Source of the DNA: Utricularia gibba
Lineage: Eukaryota; Streptophyta; Magnoliopsida; Lamiales; Lentibulariaceae
NCBI GenBank assembly: GCA_002189035.1
Contig: NEEC01000476.1
Span: 1 to 34,696, forward strand
Reading direction: 5' to 3'
Length of the DNA stretch: 34,696 nt
Positions 1 through 13,295 of the stretch are shown piece by piece (within the stretch, counting starts at the first letter, position 1; the number at the start of each line of letters is the position of its first letter). A program made the translations under genes and the position numbers. The notes under the pieces are model-generated. The model was not told the DNA's origin and did not search any database. It saw only the letters and a list, made by a program, of their open reading frames with translations.

Positions 1-3000
1 GAGAGTTAGTTGTAGCTCGGAAAATAAAGTGATGTATTTATTAACGTTCAGTTTTGGGGGCTGCCTACATGGTTTTTCAAGGAACAGCTTCTCGTTTTGT
101 GGCGGCCAGTCTCGCTGGGAACTTGGTCCTTGACCCCGATTATGTATGCTCATGAGGTCAACCGGATGCAAATCGATTAAAAAAATGATGCCTTTGTTTA
201 AATTACGATATCACGTGCACCCCACATGATTTTTTCAACAACTTACTTTATACTTGAGGAGGCGGTCTTGGGGTGCACCTAGAACGGGACAAAGGTCAGG
301 TTTGGCTGCGCCGAGAGTTAGTTGTAGCTCGGAAATAAAGTGATGTATTTATTAACGTTCAGTTTCGGGGGCTGCCTACATGGTTTTTCAAGGAACAGCT
401 TCTCGTTTTGTGGCGGCCAGTCTCGCTGGGAACTTGGTCCTTGACCCGATTCTGTATGGCTCATGAGGTCAACCGGATGCAAATCGATTAAAGAAAATGA
501 TGCCTTTTGTTTTAAATTACGATATCACGTGCACCCCACATGATTTTTTCAACAACTTACTTTATACTTGAGGAGGCGGTCTTGGGGTGCACCTAGAACG
601 GGACAAAGGTCAGGTTTGGCTTGCGCCGAGAGTTAGTTGTAGCTCGGAAAATAAAGTGATGTATTTACGTTCAGTTTTGGGGGGCTGCCTACATGGTTTT
701 TCAAGGAACAGCTTCTCGTTTTGTGGCGGCCAGTCTCGCTGGGAACTTGGTCCTTGACCCGATTATGTATGCTCATGAGGTCAACCGGATGCAAATCGAT
801 TAAAAAAATGATGCCTTTGTTTAAATTACGATATCACGTGCACCCCACATGATTTTTTCAACAACTTACTTTATACTTGAGGAGGCGGTCTTGGGGTGCA
901 CCTAGAACGGGACAAAGGTCAGGTTTGGCTTGCGCCGAGAGTTAGTTGTAGCTCGGAAATAAAGTGATGTATTTATTAACGTTCAGTTTTCGGGGGCTGC
1001 CTACATGGTTTTTCAAGGAACAGCTTCTCGTTTGTGGCGGCCAGTCTCGCTGGGAACTTGGTCCTTGACCCCGATTCTGTATGGCTCATGAGGTCAACCG
1101 GATGCAAATCGATTAAAGAAAATGATGCCTTTGTTTAAATTACGATATCACGTGCACCCCACATGATTTTTTCAACAACTTACTTTATACTTGAGGAGGC
1201 GGTCTTGGGGTGCACCTAGAACGGGACAAAGGTCAGGTTTGGCTTGCGCCGAGAGTTAGTTGTAGCTCGGAAATAAAGTGATGTATTTATTAACGTTCAG
1301 TTTTGGGGGCTGCCTACATGGTTTTTCAAGGAACAGCTTCTCGTTTTGTGGCGGCCAGTCTCGCTGGGAACTTGGTCCTTGACCCCGATTCTGTATGGCT
1401 CATGAGGTCAACCGGATGCAAATCGATTAAAAAAATGATGCCTTTGTTTAAATTACGATATCACGTGCACCCACATGATTTTTTCAACAACTTACTTTAT
1501 ACTTGAGGAGGCGGTCTTGGGGTGCACCTAGAACGGGACAAAGGTCAGGTTTGGCTTGCGCCGAGAGTTAGTTGTAGCTCGGAAATAAAGTGATGTATTT
1601 ATTAACGTTCAGTTTTGGGGGGCTGCCTACATGGTTTTTCAAGGAACAGCTTCTCGTTTTGTGGCGGCCAGTCTCGCTGGGAACTTGGTCCTTGACCCCG
1701 ATTCTGTATGCTCATGAGGTCAACCGGATGCAAATCGATTAAAAAAAATGATGCCTTTGTTTAAATTACGATATCACGTGCACCCACATGATTTTTTCAA
1801 CAACTTACTTTATACTTGAGGAGGCGGTCTTGGGGTGCACCTGAACGGGACAAAGGTCAGGTTTGGCTTGCGCCGAGAGTTAGTTGTAGCTCGGAAAATA
1901 AAGTGATGTATTTATTAACGTTCAGTTTTGGGGGCTGCCTACATGGTTTTTCAAGGAACAGCTTCTCGTTTTGTGGCGGCCAGTCTCGCTGGGAACTTGG
2001 TCCTTGACCCCGATTCTGTATGGCTCATGAGGTCAACCGGATGCAAATCGATTAAAAAAATGATGCCTTTGTTTAAATTACGATATCACGTGCACCCCAC
2101 ATGATTTTTTCAACAACTTACTTTATACTTGAGGAGGCGGTCTTGGGGTGCACCTGAACGGGACAAAGGTCAGGTTTGGCTTGCGCCGAGAGTTAGTTGT
2201 AGCTCGGCAAATAAAGTGATGTATTTATTAACGTTCAGTTTTTGGGGGCTGCCTACATGGTTTTTCAAGGAACAGCTTCTCGTTTTGTGGCGGCCAGTCT
2301 CGCTGGGAACTTGGTCCTTGACCCCGATTCTGTATGGCTCATGAGGTCAACCGGATGGAAATCGATTAAAAAAATGATGCCTTTTTTAAATTACGATATC
2401 ACGTGCACCCCACATGATTTTTTCAACAACTTACTTTATACTTGAGGAGGCGGTCTTGGGGTGCACCTAGAACGGGACAAAGGTCAGGTTTGGCTTGCGC
2501 GAGAGTTAGTTGTAGCTCGGAAAATAAAGTGATGTATTTATTAACGTTCAGTTTTGGGGGGCTGCCTACATGGTTTTTCAAGGAACAGCTTCTCGTTTTG
2601 TGGCGGCCAGTCTCGCTGGGAACTTGGTCCTTGACCGATTCTGTATGCTCATGAGGTCAACCGGATGCAAATCGATTAAAAAAAATGATGCCTTGTTTAA
2701 ATTACGATATCACGTGCACCCCACATGATTTTTTCAACAACTTACTTTATACTTGAGGAGGCGGTCTTGGGGTGCACCTAGAACGGGACAAAGGTCAGGT
2801 TTGGCTTGCGCGAGAGTTAGTTGTAGCTCGGAAATAAAGTGATGTATTTATTAACGTTCAGTTTTGGGGGCTGCCTACATGGTTTTTCAAGGAACAGCTG
2901 TTTTGTGGCGGCCAGTCTCGCTGGGAACTTGGTCTTGACCCGATTATGTATGCTCATGAGGTCAACCGGATGCAAATCGATTAAAAAAAATGATGCCTTG

Positions 3001-3742
3001 TTTAAATTACGATATCACGTGCACCCACATGATTTTTTCAACAACTTACTTTATACTTGAGGAGGCGGTCTTGGGGTGCACCTAGAACGGGACAAAGGTC
3101 AGGTTTGGCTTGCGCCGAGAGTTAGTTGTAGCTCGGAAAATAAAGTGATGTATTTATTAACGTTCAGTTTTGGGGGCTGCCTACATGGTTTTTCAAGGAA
3201 CAGCTTCTCGTTTTGTGGCGGCCAGTCTCGCTGGGAACTTGGTCCTTGACCCCGATTCTGTATGCTCATGAGGTCAACCGGATGCAAATCGATTAAAGAA
3301 AATGATGCCTTTGTTTAAATTACGATATCACGTGCACCCACATGATTTTTTCAACAACTTACTTTATACTTGAGGAGGCGGTCTTGGGGTGCACTAGAAC
3401 GGGACAAAGGTCAGGTTTGGCTTGCGCCGAGAGTTAGTTGTAGCTCGGAAATAAAGTGATGTATTTATTAACGTTCAGTTTTTGGGGGCTGCCTACATGG
3501 TTTTTCAAGGAACAGCTTCTCGTTTTGTGGCGGCCAGTCTCGCTGGGAACTTGGTCCTTGACCCCGATTCTGTATGGCTCATGAGGTCAACCGGATGCAA
3601 ATCGATTAAAAAAATGATGCCTTTGTTTAAATTACGATATCACGTGCACCCCACATGATTTTTTCAACAACTTACTTTATACTTGTGGAGGCGGTCTTGG
3701 GGTGCACCTAGAACGGGACAAAGGTCAGGTTTGGCTTGCGCC

Positions 3743-4018
3743 GAGAGTTAGTTGTAGCGGAAATAAAGTGATGTATTTATTAACGTTCAGTTTTGGGGGC
3801 TGCCTACATGGTTTTTCATTCTCGTTTTGTGGCGGCCAGTCTGCTGGCCTTGTTCTCATGAGGTCAACGGATGCAAATCGATTAAAAAAAATGATGCCTT
3901 TGTTTAAATTACGATATCACGTGCACCCCACATGATTTTTTCAACAACTTACTTTATACTTGAGGAGGCGGTCTTGGGGTGCACCTGAACGGGACAAAGG
4001 TCAGGTTTGGCTTGCGCC
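3743..4018 (+). repeat. Shortest monomer (276 bases), three internal deletions
   Basis: Compared with the reference unit this one has lost TC from the CTCGG arm (near 3758), about nine bases between GTTTTTCA and TTCTCG (near 3818), and roughly 26 bases covering the GGTCCTTGACC hairpin and the following variable segment (near 3842-3856). It keeps the CACGTG core. Because the second loss removes the hairpin, deletion across a secondary structure, in the cell or in sequencing, is possible. Confidence 0.85.
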
Positions 4019-4315
4019 GAGAGTTAGTTGTAAAATAAAGTGATGTATTTATTAACGTTCAGTTTTTGGGGGCTGCCTACATGGTTTTTCAAGGAACAGC
4101 TTCTCGTTTTGTGGCGGCCAGTCTCGCTGGGAACTTGGTCCTTGACCCCGATTCTGTATGCTCATGAGGTCAACCGGATGCAAATCGATTAAAAAAATGA
4201 TGCCTTTGTTAAAATTACGATATCACGTGCACCCCATGATTTTTTCAACAACTTACTTTATACTTGAGGAGGCGGTCTTGGGGTGGAACGGGACAAAGGT
4301 CAGGTTTGGCTTGCG
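4019..4315 (+). repeat. Short monomer lacking the CTCGG and GTGCAC right arms
   Basis: This unit directly follows the 276-base one. GCTCGG is missing after GTTGTA (near 4033), and at 4271-4277 GGGGTGCACCTAGAAC is reduced to GGGGTGGAAC, removing the right arm of the 10-base inverted repeat. A single A also replaces T in TTTGTTAAAATT (near 4209). Two altered neighbours in a row suggest either a local low-quality stretch or a local rearrangement. Confidence 0.8.
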
Positions 4316-7300
4316 GAGAGTTAGTTGTAGCTCGGAAATAAAGTGATGTATTTATTAACGTTCAGTTTTTGGGGCTGCCTACATGGTTTTTCAAGGAACA
4401 GCTTCTCGTTTTGTGGCGGCCAGTCTCGCTGGGAACTTGGTCCTGGACCCCGATTCTGTATGGCTCATGAGGTCAACCGGATGGAAATCGATTAAAGAAA
4501 ATGATGCCTTTCTTTAAATTACGATATCACGTGCACCCCACATGATTTTTTCAACAACTTGCTTTATACTTGAGGAGGCGGTCTTGGGGTGCACCTGAAC
4601 GGGACAAAGGTCAGGTTTGGCTTGCGGGAGTTAGTTGTAGCTCGGAAAATAAAGTGATGTATTTATTAACGTTCAGTTTTTGGGGGCTGCCTACATGGTT
4701 TTTCAAGGAACAGCTTCTCGTTTTGTGGCGGCCAGTCTCGCTGGGAACTTGGTCCTTGACCCCGATTCTGTATGGCTCATGAGGTCAACCGGATGCAAAT
4801 CGATTAAAGAAAATGATGCCTTTGTTTAAATTACGATATCACGTGCACCCCACATGATTTTTCAACAACTTACTTTATACTTGAGGAGGCGGTCTTGGGT
4901 GCACCTAGAACGGGACAAAGGTCAGGTTTGGCTTGCGCCGAGAGTTAGTTGTAGCTCGGAAAATAAAGTGATGTATTTATTAACGTTCAGTTTTGGGGGG
5001 CTGCCTACATGGTTTTTCAAGGAACAGCTTCTCGTTTTGTGGCGGCCAGTCTCGCTGGGAACTTGGTCCTTGACCCCGATTATGTATGCTCATGAGGTCA
5101 ACCGGATGCAAATTGATTAAAAAAAATGATGCCTTTGTTTAAATTACGATATCACGTGCACCCCACATGATTTTTTCAACAACTTACTTTATACTTGAGG
5201 AGGCGGTCTTGGGGTGCACCTAGAACGGGACAAAGGTCAGGTTTGGCTTGCGGAGAGTTAGTTGTAGCTCGGAAAATAAAGTGATGTATTTATTAACGTT
5301 CAGTTTTGGGGGCTGCCTACATGGTTTTTCAAGGAACAGCTTCTCGTTTTGTGGCGGCCAGTCTCGCTGGGAACTTGGTCCTTGACCCCGATTGTATGCT
5401 CATGAGGTCAACCGGATGCAAATCGATTAAAAAAAAGATGCCTTTGTTTAAATTACGATATCACGTGCACCCCACATGATTTTTTCAACAACTTACTTTA
5501 TACTTGAGGAGGCGGTCTTGGGTGCACCTAGAACGGGACAAAGGTCAGGTTTGGCTTGCGCCGAGAGTTAGTTGTAGCTCGGAAAATAAAGTGATGTATT
5601 TATTAACGTTCAGTTTTGGGGGCTGCCTACATGGTTTTTCAAGGAACAGCTTCTCGTTTTGTGGCGGCCAGTCTCGCTGGGAACTTGGTCCTTGACCCCG
5701 ATTCTGTATGGCTCATGAGGTCAACCGGATGCAAATCGATTAAAAAAAATGATGCCTTTGTTTAAATTACGATATCACGTGCACCCCAATGATTTTTTCA
5801 ACAACTTGCTTTATACTTGTGGAGGCGGTCTTGGGGTGCACCTGGAACGGGACAAAGGTCAGGTTTGGCTTGCGCCGAGAGTTAGTTGTAGCTCGGCAAA
5901 TAAAGTGATGTATTTATTAACGTTCAGTTTTGGGGGCTGCCTACATGGTTTTTCAAGGAACAGCTTCTCGTTTTGTGGCGGCCAGTCTCGCTGGGAACTT
6001 GGTCCTTGACCCCGATTCTGTATGCTCATGAGGTCAACCGGATGCAAATCGATTAAAAAAATGATGCCTTTGTTTAAATTACGATATCACGTGCACCCCA
6101 CATGATTTTTTCAACAACTTACTTTATACTTGAGGAGGCGGTCTTGGGTGCACCTGAACGGGACAAAGGTCAGGTTTGGCTTGCGCCGAGAGTTAGTTGT
6201 AGCTCGAAAATAAAGTGATGTATTTATTAACGTTCAGTTTTGGGGGCTGCCTACATGGTTTTTCAAGGAACAGCTTCTCGTTTTGTGGCGGCCAGTCTCG
6301 CTGGGAACTTGGTCCTTGACCCCGATTATGTATGCTCATGAGGTCAACCGATGGAAATCGATTAAAAAAAATGATGCCTTTGTTTAAATTACGATATCAC
6401 GTGCACCCCACATGATTTTTTCAACAACTTACTTTATACTTGAGGAGGCGGTCTTGGGGTGCACCTGAACGGGACAAAGGTCAGGTTTGGCTTGCGCCGA
6501 GAGTTAGTTGTAGCTAAATAAAGTGATGTATTTATTAACGTTCAGTTTTGGGGGGCTGCCTACATGGTTTTTCAAGGAACAGCTTCTCGTTTTGTGGCGG
6601 CCAGTCTCGCTGGGAACTTGGTCCTTGACCCCGATTCTGTATGCTCATGAGGTCAACCGGATGCAAATCGATTAAAGAAAATGATGCCTTTGTTTAAATT
6701 ACGATATCACGTGCACCCACATGATTTTTTCAACAACTTACTTTATACTTGAGGAGGCGGTCTTGGGTGCACCTAGAACGGGACAAAGGTCAGGTTTGGC
6801 TTGCGCGAGAGTTAGTTGTATCGGCAAAAAGTGATGTATTTATTAACGTTCAGTTTTTGGGGGCTGCCTACATGGTTTTTCAAGGAACAGCTTCTCGTTT
6901 TGTGGCGGCCAGTCTCGCTGGGAACTTGGTCCTGGACCCCGATTCTGTATGGCTCATGAGGTCAACCGGATGGAATCGATTAAAGAAAATGATGCCTTTC
7001 TTTAAATTACGATATCACGTGCACCCCACATGATTTTTTCAACAACTTGCTTTATACTTGAGGAGGCGGTCTTGGGGTGCACCTAGAACGGGACAAAGGT
7101 CAGGTTTGGCTTGCGCCGAGAGTTAGTTGTAGGCAAATAAAGTGATGTATTTATTAACGTTCAGTTTTGGGGCTGCCTACATGGTTTTTCAAGGAACAGC
7201 TTCTCGTTTTGTGGCGGCCAGTCTCGCTGGGAACTTGGTCCTTGACCCGATTATGTATGCTCATGAGGTCAACCGGATGCAAATCGATTAAAAAAAATGA

Positions 7301-10207
7301 TGCCTTGTTTAAATTACGATATCACGTGCACCCCACATGATTTTTTCAACAACTTACTTTATACTTGAGGAGGCGGTCTTGGGTGCACCTGAACGGGACA
7401 AAGGTCAGGTTTGGCTTGCGCCGAGAGTTAGTTGTAAAAATAAAGTGATGTATTTATTAACGTTCAGTTTTGGGGGCTGCCTACATGGTTTTTCAAGGAA
7501 CAGCTTCTCGTTTTGTGGCGGCCAGTCTCGCTGGGAACTTGGTCCTTGACCCCGATTATGTATGCTCATGAGGTCAACCGGATGCAAATCGATTAAAAAA
7601 AATGATGCCTTGTTTAAATTACGATATCACGTGCACCCCACATGATTTTTTCAACAACTTACTTTATACTTGAGGAGGCGGTCTTGGGGTGCACCTAGAA
7701 CGGGACAAAGGTCAGGTTTGGCTTGCGGAGAGTTAGTTGTAGCTCGGAAAATAAAGTGATGTATTTATTAACGTTCAGTTTTGGGGGCTGCCTACATGGT
7801 TTTTCAAGGAACAGCTTCTCGTTTTGTGCGGCCAGTCTCGCTGGGAACTTGGTCCTTGACCCCGATTCTGTATGCTCATGAGGTCAACCGGATGCAAATC
7901 GATTAAAAAAAATGATGCCTTTGTTTAAATTACGATATCACGTGCACCCCACATGATTTTTCAACAACTTACTTTATACTTGAGGAGGCGGTCTTGGGTG
8001 CACCTAGAACGGGACAAAGGTCAGGTTTGGCTTGCGCCGAGAGTTAGTTGTAGCTCGGAAATAAAGTGATGTATTTATTAACGTTCAGTTTTTGGGGGCT
8101 GCCTACATGGTTTTTCAAGGAACAGCTTCTCGTTTTGTGGCGGCCAGTCTCGCTGGGAACTTGGTCCTTGACCCCGATTCTGTATGGCTCATGAGGTCAA
8201 CCGATGCAAATCGATTAAAAAAATGATGCCTTTGTTTAAATTACGATATCACGTGCACCCCACATGATTTTTTCAACAACTTGCTTTATACTTGAGGAGG
8301 CGGTCTTGGGGTGCACCTGAACGGGACAAAGGTCAGGTTTGGCTTGCGCGAGAGTTAGTTGTAGCTTAAGTGATGTATTTATTAACGTTCAGTTTTTGGG
8401 GGCTGCCTACATGGTTTTTCAAGGAACAGCTTCTCGTTTGTGGCGGCCAGTCTCGCTGGGAACTTGGTCCTGACCCCGATTCTGTATGGCTCATGAGGTC
8501 AACCGGATGGAAATCGATTAAAGAAAATGATGCCTTTCTTTAAATTACGATATCACGTGCACCCCACATGATTTTTTCAACAACTTGCTTTATACTTGAG
8601 GAGGCGGTCTTGGGGTGCACCTGGAACGGGACAAAGGTCAGGTTTGGCTTGCGCGAGAGTTAGTTGTAGCTCGGAAAATAAAGTGATGTATTTATTAACG
8701 TTCAGTTTTGGGGGCTGCCTACATGGTTTTTCAAGGAACAGCTTCTCGTTTTGTGGCGGCCAGTCTCGCTGGGAACTTGGTCCTTGACCCCGATTATGTA
8801 TTGCTCATGAGGTCAACCGGATGCAAATCGATTAAAAAAAATGATGCCTTGTTTAAATTACGATATCACGTGCACCCCACATGATTTTTTCAACAACTTA
8901 CTTTATACTTGAGGAGGCGGTCTTGGGTGCACCTAGAACGGGACAAAGGTCAGGTTTGGCTTGCGCCGAGAGTTAGTTGTAGCTCGGAAAATAAAGTGAT
9001 GTATTTATTAACGTTCAGTTTTGGGGGCTGCCTACATGGTTTTTCAAGGAACAGCTTCTCGTTTTGTGGCGGCCAGTCTCGCTGGGAACTTGGTCCTTGA
9101 CCCGATTATGTATTGCTCATGAGGTCAACCGGATGCAAATTGATTAAAAAAAATGATGCCTTGTTTAAATTACGATATCACGTGCACCCCACATGATTTT
9201 TTCAACAACTTACTTTATACTTGAGGAGGCGGTCTTGGGGTGCACCTAGAACGGGACAAAGGTCAGGTTTGGCTTGCGCGAGAGTTAGTTGTAGCTCGGA
9301 AAATAAAGTGATGTATTTATTAACGTTCAGTTTTGGGGGGCTGCCTACATGGTTTTTCAAGGAACAGCTTCTCGTTTTGTGGCGGCCAGTCTCGCTGGGA
9401 ACTTGGTCCTTGACCCCGATTATGTATGCTCATGAGGTCAACCGGATGCAAATCGATTAAAAAAATGATGCCTTTGTTTAAATTACGATATCACGTGCAC
9501 CCACATGATTTTTTCAACAACTTACTTTATACTTGAGGAGGCGGTCTTGGGGTGCACCTAGAACGGGACAAAGGTCAGGTTTGGCTTGCGCCGAGAGTTA
9601 GTTGTAGCTCGGAAATAAAGTGATGTATTTATTAACGTTCAGTTTTGGGGGCTGCCTACATGGTTTTTCAAGGAACAGCTTCTCGTTTTGTGGCGGCCAG
9701 TCTCGCTGGAACTTGGTCCTGGACCCCGATTCTGTATGCTCATGAGGTCAACCGGATGGAAATCGATTAAAGAAAATGATGCCTTTCTTTAAATTACGAT
9801 ATCACGTGCACCCCACATGATTTTTTCAACAACTTGCTTTATACTTGAGGAGGCGGTCTTGGGTGCACCTGGAACGGGACAAAGGTCAGGTTTGGCTTGC
9901 GCGAGAGTTAGTTGTAGCTCGGAAATAAAGTGATGTATTTATTAACGTTCAGTTTTTGGGGGCTGCCTACATGGTTTTTCAAGGAACAGCTTCGTTTTTG
10001 GCGGCCAGTCTCGCTGGAACTTGGTCCTTGACCCGATTATGTATGCTCATGAGGTCAACCGGATGGAAATTGATTAAAAAAATGATGCCTTGTTTAAATT
10101 ACGATATCACGTGCACCCACATGATTTTTCAACAACTTACTTTATACTTGAGGAGGCGGTCTTGGGGTGCACCTAGAACGGGACAAAGGTCAGGTTTGGC
10201 TTGCGCC

Positions 10208-10501
10208 GAGAGTTAGTTGTAGCTCGGAAAATAAAGTGATGTATTTATTAACGTTCAGTTTATTTTTCAAGGAACAGCTTCTCGTTTGTGGCGGCCAGTC
10301 TCGCTGGGAATTGGTCCTTGACCCCGATTCTGTATGCTCATGAGGTCAACCGGATGCAAATCGATTAAAAAAAATGATGCCTTGTTTAAATTACGATATC
10401 ACGTGCACCCCACATGATTTTTTCAACAACTTACTTTATACTTGAGGAGGCGGTCTTGGGGTGCACCTAGAACGGGACAAAGGTCAGGTTTGGCTTGCGC
10501 C
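10208..10501 (+). repeat. Monomer with a 17-base deletion in the G-run region
   Basis: After ACGTTCAGTTT the unit runs directly into ATTTTTCAAGG at 10261, losing the G-run and most of CTGCCTACATGG, about 17 bases. The rest of the unit is ordinary. The join lies between two T-runs, which fits slippage or end-joining at short homology. Confidence 0.8.
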
Positions 10502-12992
10502 GAGAGTTAGTTGTAGCTCGGCAAATAAAGTGATGTATTTATTAACGTTCAGTTTTTGGGGGCTGCCTACATGGTTTTCAAGGAACAGCTTCTCGTTTTG
10601 TGGCGGCCAGTCTCGCTGGAACTTGGTCCTGACCCCGATTCTGTATGGCTCATGAGGTCAACCGGATGGAAATCGATTAAAGAAAATGATGCCTTTTTAA
10701 ATTACGATATCACGTGCACCCACATGATTTTTTCAACAACTTGCTTTATACTTGAGGAGGCGGTCTTGGGGTGCACCTGGAACGGGACAAAGGTCAGGTT
10801 TGGCTTGCGCCGAGAGTTAGTTGTAGCTCGGAAATAAAGTGATGTATTTATTAACGTTCAGTTTTGGGGCTGCCTACATGGTTTTTCAAGGAACAGCTTC
10901 TCGTTTTGTGGCGGCCAGTCTCGCTGGGAACTTGGTCCTTGACCCCGATTATGTATGGCTCATGAGGTCAACCGGATGCAAATCGATTAAAAAAATGATG
11001 CCTTTTTTAAATTACGATATCACGTGCACCCCACATGATTTTTTCAACAACTTACTTTATACTTGAGGAGGCGGTCTTGGGGTGCACCTGAACGGGACAA
11101 AGGTCAGGTTTGGCTTGCGCGAGAGTTAGTTGTAGCTCGGCAAATAAAGTGATGTATTTATTAACGTTCAGTTTTGGGGGGCTGCCTACATGGTTTTTCA
11201 AGGAACAGCTTCTCGTTTTGTGGCGGCCAGTCTCGCTGGGAACTTGGTCCTTGACCCCGATTATGTATTGCTCATGAGGTCAACCGGATGCAAATCGATT
11301 AAAAAATGATGCCTTTGTTTAAATTACGATATCACGTGCACCCCACATGATTTTTTCAACAACTTACTTTATACTTGAGGAGGCGGTCTTGGGTGCACCT
11401 AGAACGGGACAAAGGTCAGGTTTGGCTTGCGCGAGAGTTAGTTGTAGCTCGGAAAATAAAGTGATGTATTTATTAACGTTCAGTTTTGGGGGGCTGCCTA
11501 CATGGTTTTTCAAGGAACAGCTTCTCGTTTTGTGGCGGCCAGTCTCGCTGGGAACTTGGTCCTTGACCCCGATTATGTATTGCTCATGAGGTCAACGGAT
11601 GCAAATCGATTAAAAAAATGTTGCCTTTGTTTAAATTACGATATCACGTGCACCCCACATGATTTTTTCAACAACTTACTTTATACTTGAGGAGGCGGTC
11701 TTGGGGTGCACCTAGAACGGGACAAAGGTCAGGTTTGGCTTGCGCCGAGAGTTAGTTGTAGCTCGGAAATAAAGTGATGTATTTATTAACGTTCAGTTTT
11801 GGGGCTGCCTACATGGTTTTTCAAGGAACAGCTTCTCGTTTTGTGGCGGCCAGTCTCGCTGGGAACTTGGTCTTGACCCCGATTCTGTATGGCTCATGAG
11901 GTCAACCGGATGGAAATCGATTAAAGAAAATGATGCCTTTTTTAAATTACGATATCACGTGCACCCCACATGATTTTTTCAACAACTTACTTTATACTTG
12001 TGGAGGCGGTCTTGGGGTGCACCTGGAACGGGACAAAGGTCAGGTTTGGCTTGCGCCGAGAGTTAGTTGTAGCTCGGAAATAAAGTGATGTATTTATTAA
12101 CGTTCAGTTTTTGGGGGCTCCTACATGGTTTTTCAAGGAACAGCTTCTCGTTTTGTGGCGGCCAGTCTCGCTGGGAACTTGGTCCTGACCCGATTATGTA
12201 TGGCTCATGAGGTCAACCGGATGCAAATTGATTAAAAAAATGATGCTTTGTTTAAATTACGATATCACGTGCACCCCACATGATTTTTTCAACAACTTAC
12301 TTTATACTTGAGGAGGCGGTCTTGGGGTGCACCTAGAACGGGACAAAGGTCAGGTTTGGCTTGCGCCGAGAGTTAGTTGTAGCTCGGAAAATAAAGTGAT
12401 GTATTTATTAACGTTCAGTTTTGGGGGCTGCCTACATGGTTTTTCAAGGAACAGCTTCTCGTTTTGTGGCGGCCAGTCTCGCTGGGAACTTGGTCCTTGA
12501 CCCCGATTATGTATGCTCATGAGGTCAACCGGATGCAAATCGATTAAAAAAATGATGCCTTTGTTTAAATTACGATATCACGTGCACCCCACATGATTTT
12601 TTCAACAACTTACTTTATACTTGAGGAGGCGGTCTTGGGGTGCACCTAGAACGGGACAAAGGTCAGGTTTGGCTTGCGCCGAGAGTTAGTTGTAGCTCGG
12701 AAAATAAAGTGATGTATTTATTAACGTTCAGTTTTGGGGGCTGCCTACATGGTTTTTCAAGGAACAGCTTCTCGTTTTGGCGGCCAGTCTCGCTGGGAAC
12801 TTGGTCCTTGACCCCGATTCTGTATGCTCATGAGGTCAACCGGATGCAAATCGATTAAAGAAAATGATGCCTTTGTTTAAATTACGATATCACGTGCACC
12901 CCACATGATTTTTTCAACAACTTACTTTATACTTGAGGAGGCGGTCTTGGGGTGCACCTAGAACGGGACAAAGGTCAGGTTTGGCTTGCGCC

Positions 12993-13295
12993 GAGAGTTA
13001 GTTGTAGCTCGGCAAATAAAGTGATGTATTTATTAACGTTTGGGGGCTGCCTACATGGTTTTTCAAGGAACAGCTTCTCGTTTTGTGGCGGCCAGTCTCG
13101 CTGGGAACTTGGTCCTTGACCCCGATTGTATGGCTCATGAGGTCAACCGGATGGAAATCGATTAAAGAAAATGATGCCTTTCTTAAAATTACGATATCAC
13201 GTGCACCCCACATGATTTTTTCAACAACTTGCTTTATACTTGAGGAGCGGTCTTGGGGTGCACCTGAACGGACAAAGGTCAGGTTTGGCTTGCGC
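12993..13295 (+). repeat. Monomer missing about seven bases before the G-run
   Basis: AACGTTTGGGGGCTGCC at 13036-13052 lacks the CAGTTT that normally separates AACGTT from the G-run. The unit also reads GATTGTATGG (TC lost, near 13127) and belongs to the linked GGATGGAAAT / AAAGAAAA / CTTGCTTT subfamily. The next unit junction reads GAACGGACAAAG, missing one G. Confidence 0.7.

Noticed and set aside
1621-1625. G-run length differences (4, 5 or 6 G) as subfamily markers
   Set aside because: They fall in homopolymers where sequencing error is most likely, and they do not track consistently with the substitution-defined subfamilies.
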